NCBI GenBank assembly: GCA_949288685.1
Contig: CASELB010000122.1
Location: 1-5,608, forward strand
Direction of reading: 5' to 3'
Length of the DNA stretch: 5,608 bases
Source: an uncultured bacterium
GTDB lineage: Bacteria; Cyanobacteriota; Vampirovibrionia; Gastranaerophilales; Gastranaerophilaceae
Part shown: positions 4,728 through 5,608 of the stretch, in pieces
Layout: each line of letters starts with the position of its first letter
Numbering within the stretch: position 1 is the stretch's first letter
Made by a program: the position numbers and the translations under genes
The notes under the pieces: model-generated
The model's database searches: none
What the model was told of the DNA's origin: nothing
Seen by the model: the letters and a program-made list of their open reading frames with translations, nothing else

Positions 4728-5608
4728 TCTTTTAAATCCTTTGTTATCTGTTTTTTTAATTCTTCAAGAGAGGCAAATTTTTTCTCCGCTCTTATTGATT
4801 TTTCTACATTTATATTAACTGTTTTGCCGTAAATATCATTATTAAAATTTAAAATATGAACTTCTGCAACGGGAACTTTATTTCTGTCGTCAATAGTCGG
4901 CTTAACTCCGAAATTCATCAAACCTTTGTATTTAGTATTATCAACCATTATTGTAACGGAATAAACACCATAGGGTATTGTAACAAGTATATCCGGATAG
5001 ACAACATTTGCGGTCGGAAACCCGATAGTTCTGCCTATTTGATTGCCGTAAATAACTTTTCCGCTAAATTCAAACGGATGTCCCAGCATTTCATTTGCGC
5101 CTGCTATATCTCCTTCTGCAAGTTTTTTGCGTATTATAGATGAGGAAATAATTTCTCCGTTAATTTCTTCCGGCTCTATTATAAAATATTTATATCCGTA
5201 TTTTGTACTGTTTTTTTTAAGAAAATCAACAGTTCCGAGGCGCGATTTTCCGAAAGTATGATTAAACCCCGTTGTAACAGCCTGCGGTGCAAATTTTTCT
5301 GCAAGCGCGTTGAGGTAATCTGTATGAGAAATTTCCATTAACTTTTTATCAAAATCAATGCTGAAAATATAGTCAACACCTAATTTTTTAATAAGTGTAT
5401 CGCGGGTATGAATAGTTGTAATATATTTAACCTCTTTTCCTGCTGCTTCTGCCGGGTGTGTGTTGAATGTAATAACCGCCGATTTGATATGGTTTTTCCG
5501 GGCATATTCTACTGCGTTAGTAATAACTTTCCTGTGCGCTCTGTGTACCCCGTCAAAAAAACCGAGCGCCAGAGATAAATTTTTATAGTTGTCCGGTATT
5601 GTTTCAAA
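4721..5608 (-). CDS. ribF: Bifunctional riboflavin kinase / FMN adenylyltransferase RibF, 5' end beyond window
   Basis: RibF phosphorylates riboflavin to FMN and adenylates FMN to FAD in the cytosol. The frame is open from the window edge to the stop, giving 295 visible residues; only about 10-20 N-terminal residues should be missing. The Met at 5338 is internal, because essential adenylyltransferase motifs lie upstream of it. Numbering from the edge, the FAD-synthetase module shows ALGFFDGVHRAH (14-25), TFNTHP (47-52, where TFxPHP is usual), GFNHTFG (114-120) and ISSSIIR (154-160). The riboflavin kinase module shows GRTIGFPTAN (192-201), NFGVKPTID and VAEVHILNFNNDIYGK with the likely catalytic Glu249 (Asn253 where Asp is common), then SIRAEKKF. 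All core motifs remain, so the enzyme is probably active. The 3' end overlaps the formyltransferase gene. Any promoter or FMN riboswitch would lie outside the window. Confidence 0.95.
   Translation of the reverse strand, partial: FETIPDNYKNLSLALGFFDGVHRAHRKVITNAVEYARKNHIKSAVITFNTHPAEAAGKEVKYITTIHTRDTLIKKLGVDYIFSIDFDKKLMEISHTDYLNALAEKFAPQAVTTGFNHTFGKSRLGTVDFLKKNSTKYGYKYFIIEPEEINGEIISSSIIRKKLAEGDIAGANEMLGHPFEFSGKVIYGNQIGRTIGFPTANVVYPDILVTIPYGVYSVTIMVDNTKYKGLMNFGVKPTIDDRNKVPVAEVHILNFNNDIYGKTVNINVEKSIRAEKKFASLEELKKQITKDLKEC
4736..4742 (-). promoter_or_regulatory. Ribosome-binding site of the formyltransferase gene (AAAGGAT)
   Basis: AAAGGAT sits inside the last codons of ribF, 8 nt before the ATG at 4727. 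It is identical to the deoC site and supports this start and translational coupling. Confidence 0.8.

Noticed and set aside
4721..5338. Reading ribF as a truncated gene starting at the Met at 5338
   Set aside because: The same frame continues without a stop to the window edge and encodes GFFDGVHRAH and TFNTHP there, so the gene is intact and only cut by the window.

Overview
This 5.6 kb window is AT-rich and compact. All six genes read leftward (minus strand), in the order of transcription ribF (cut by the right edge), an Fmt-family formyltransferase, mnmA, an HD-GYP-type protein, a small exported protein of unknown function, and deoC. No plus-strand gene, tRNA, rRNA, CRISPR array, transposase or phage gene could be supported. 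The content is bacterial housekeeping with one signalling-type protein. The low GC, the dispersed-type intergenic repeat and the sparse Shine-Dalgarno signals would fit an uncultured AT-rich bacterium such as a Gastranaerophilales/Melainabacteria or Elusimicrobia member. That placement is a low-confidence impression, not something the sequence proves.

Right part (3768-5608): ribF, the bifunctional riboflavin kinase/FAD synthetase, overlaps the formyltransferase gene by 7 nt, so the pair is almost certainly co-transcribed. An AAAGGAT ribosome-binding site for the second gene lies inside the end of ribF. The ribF reading frame stays open to the window edge, and the FMN-adenylyltransferase signature lies in that upstream part, so only roughly 10-20 residues should be missing.

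Middle gap (3508-3767): the only long non-coding stretch, 260 nt. It holds a 77-nt element with 12-nt inverted ends and a very stable inner mini-hairpin. A second, shorter repeat-like unit abuts it at a 10-bp palindrome. Two AT-rich palindromes lie nearer mnmA. It separates the ribF pair from mnmA and has no obvious classical terminator.

Left part (33-3507): mnmA (tRNA 2-thiouridylase), 79 nt, HD-GYP protein, 52 nt, exported protein, then a 4-nt ATGA overlap into deoC. These may form one unit or be separately promoted. The three genes with a spacer in front (mnmA, HD-GYP, exported protein) have no Shine-Dalgarno sequence and carry a TATAAT-like hexamer only 6-8 nt before the ATG. The two overlapping genes (formyltransferase, deoC) carry the identical AAAGGAT site. 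This suggests leaderless initiation at transcription-unit starts and Shine-Dalgarno initiation inside operons.

The genes do not form one pathway: flavin cofactor synthesis, formyl transfer, tRNA wobble modification, possible cyclic-di-GMP turnover, and deoxyribose salvage. I see no convincing new multi-gene system. The best leads are the leaderless-start pattern, the composite intergenic repeat, an Asp-to-Asn change at a predicted metal ligand of the HD-GYP domain, and the divergent N-terminus of the formyltransferase.
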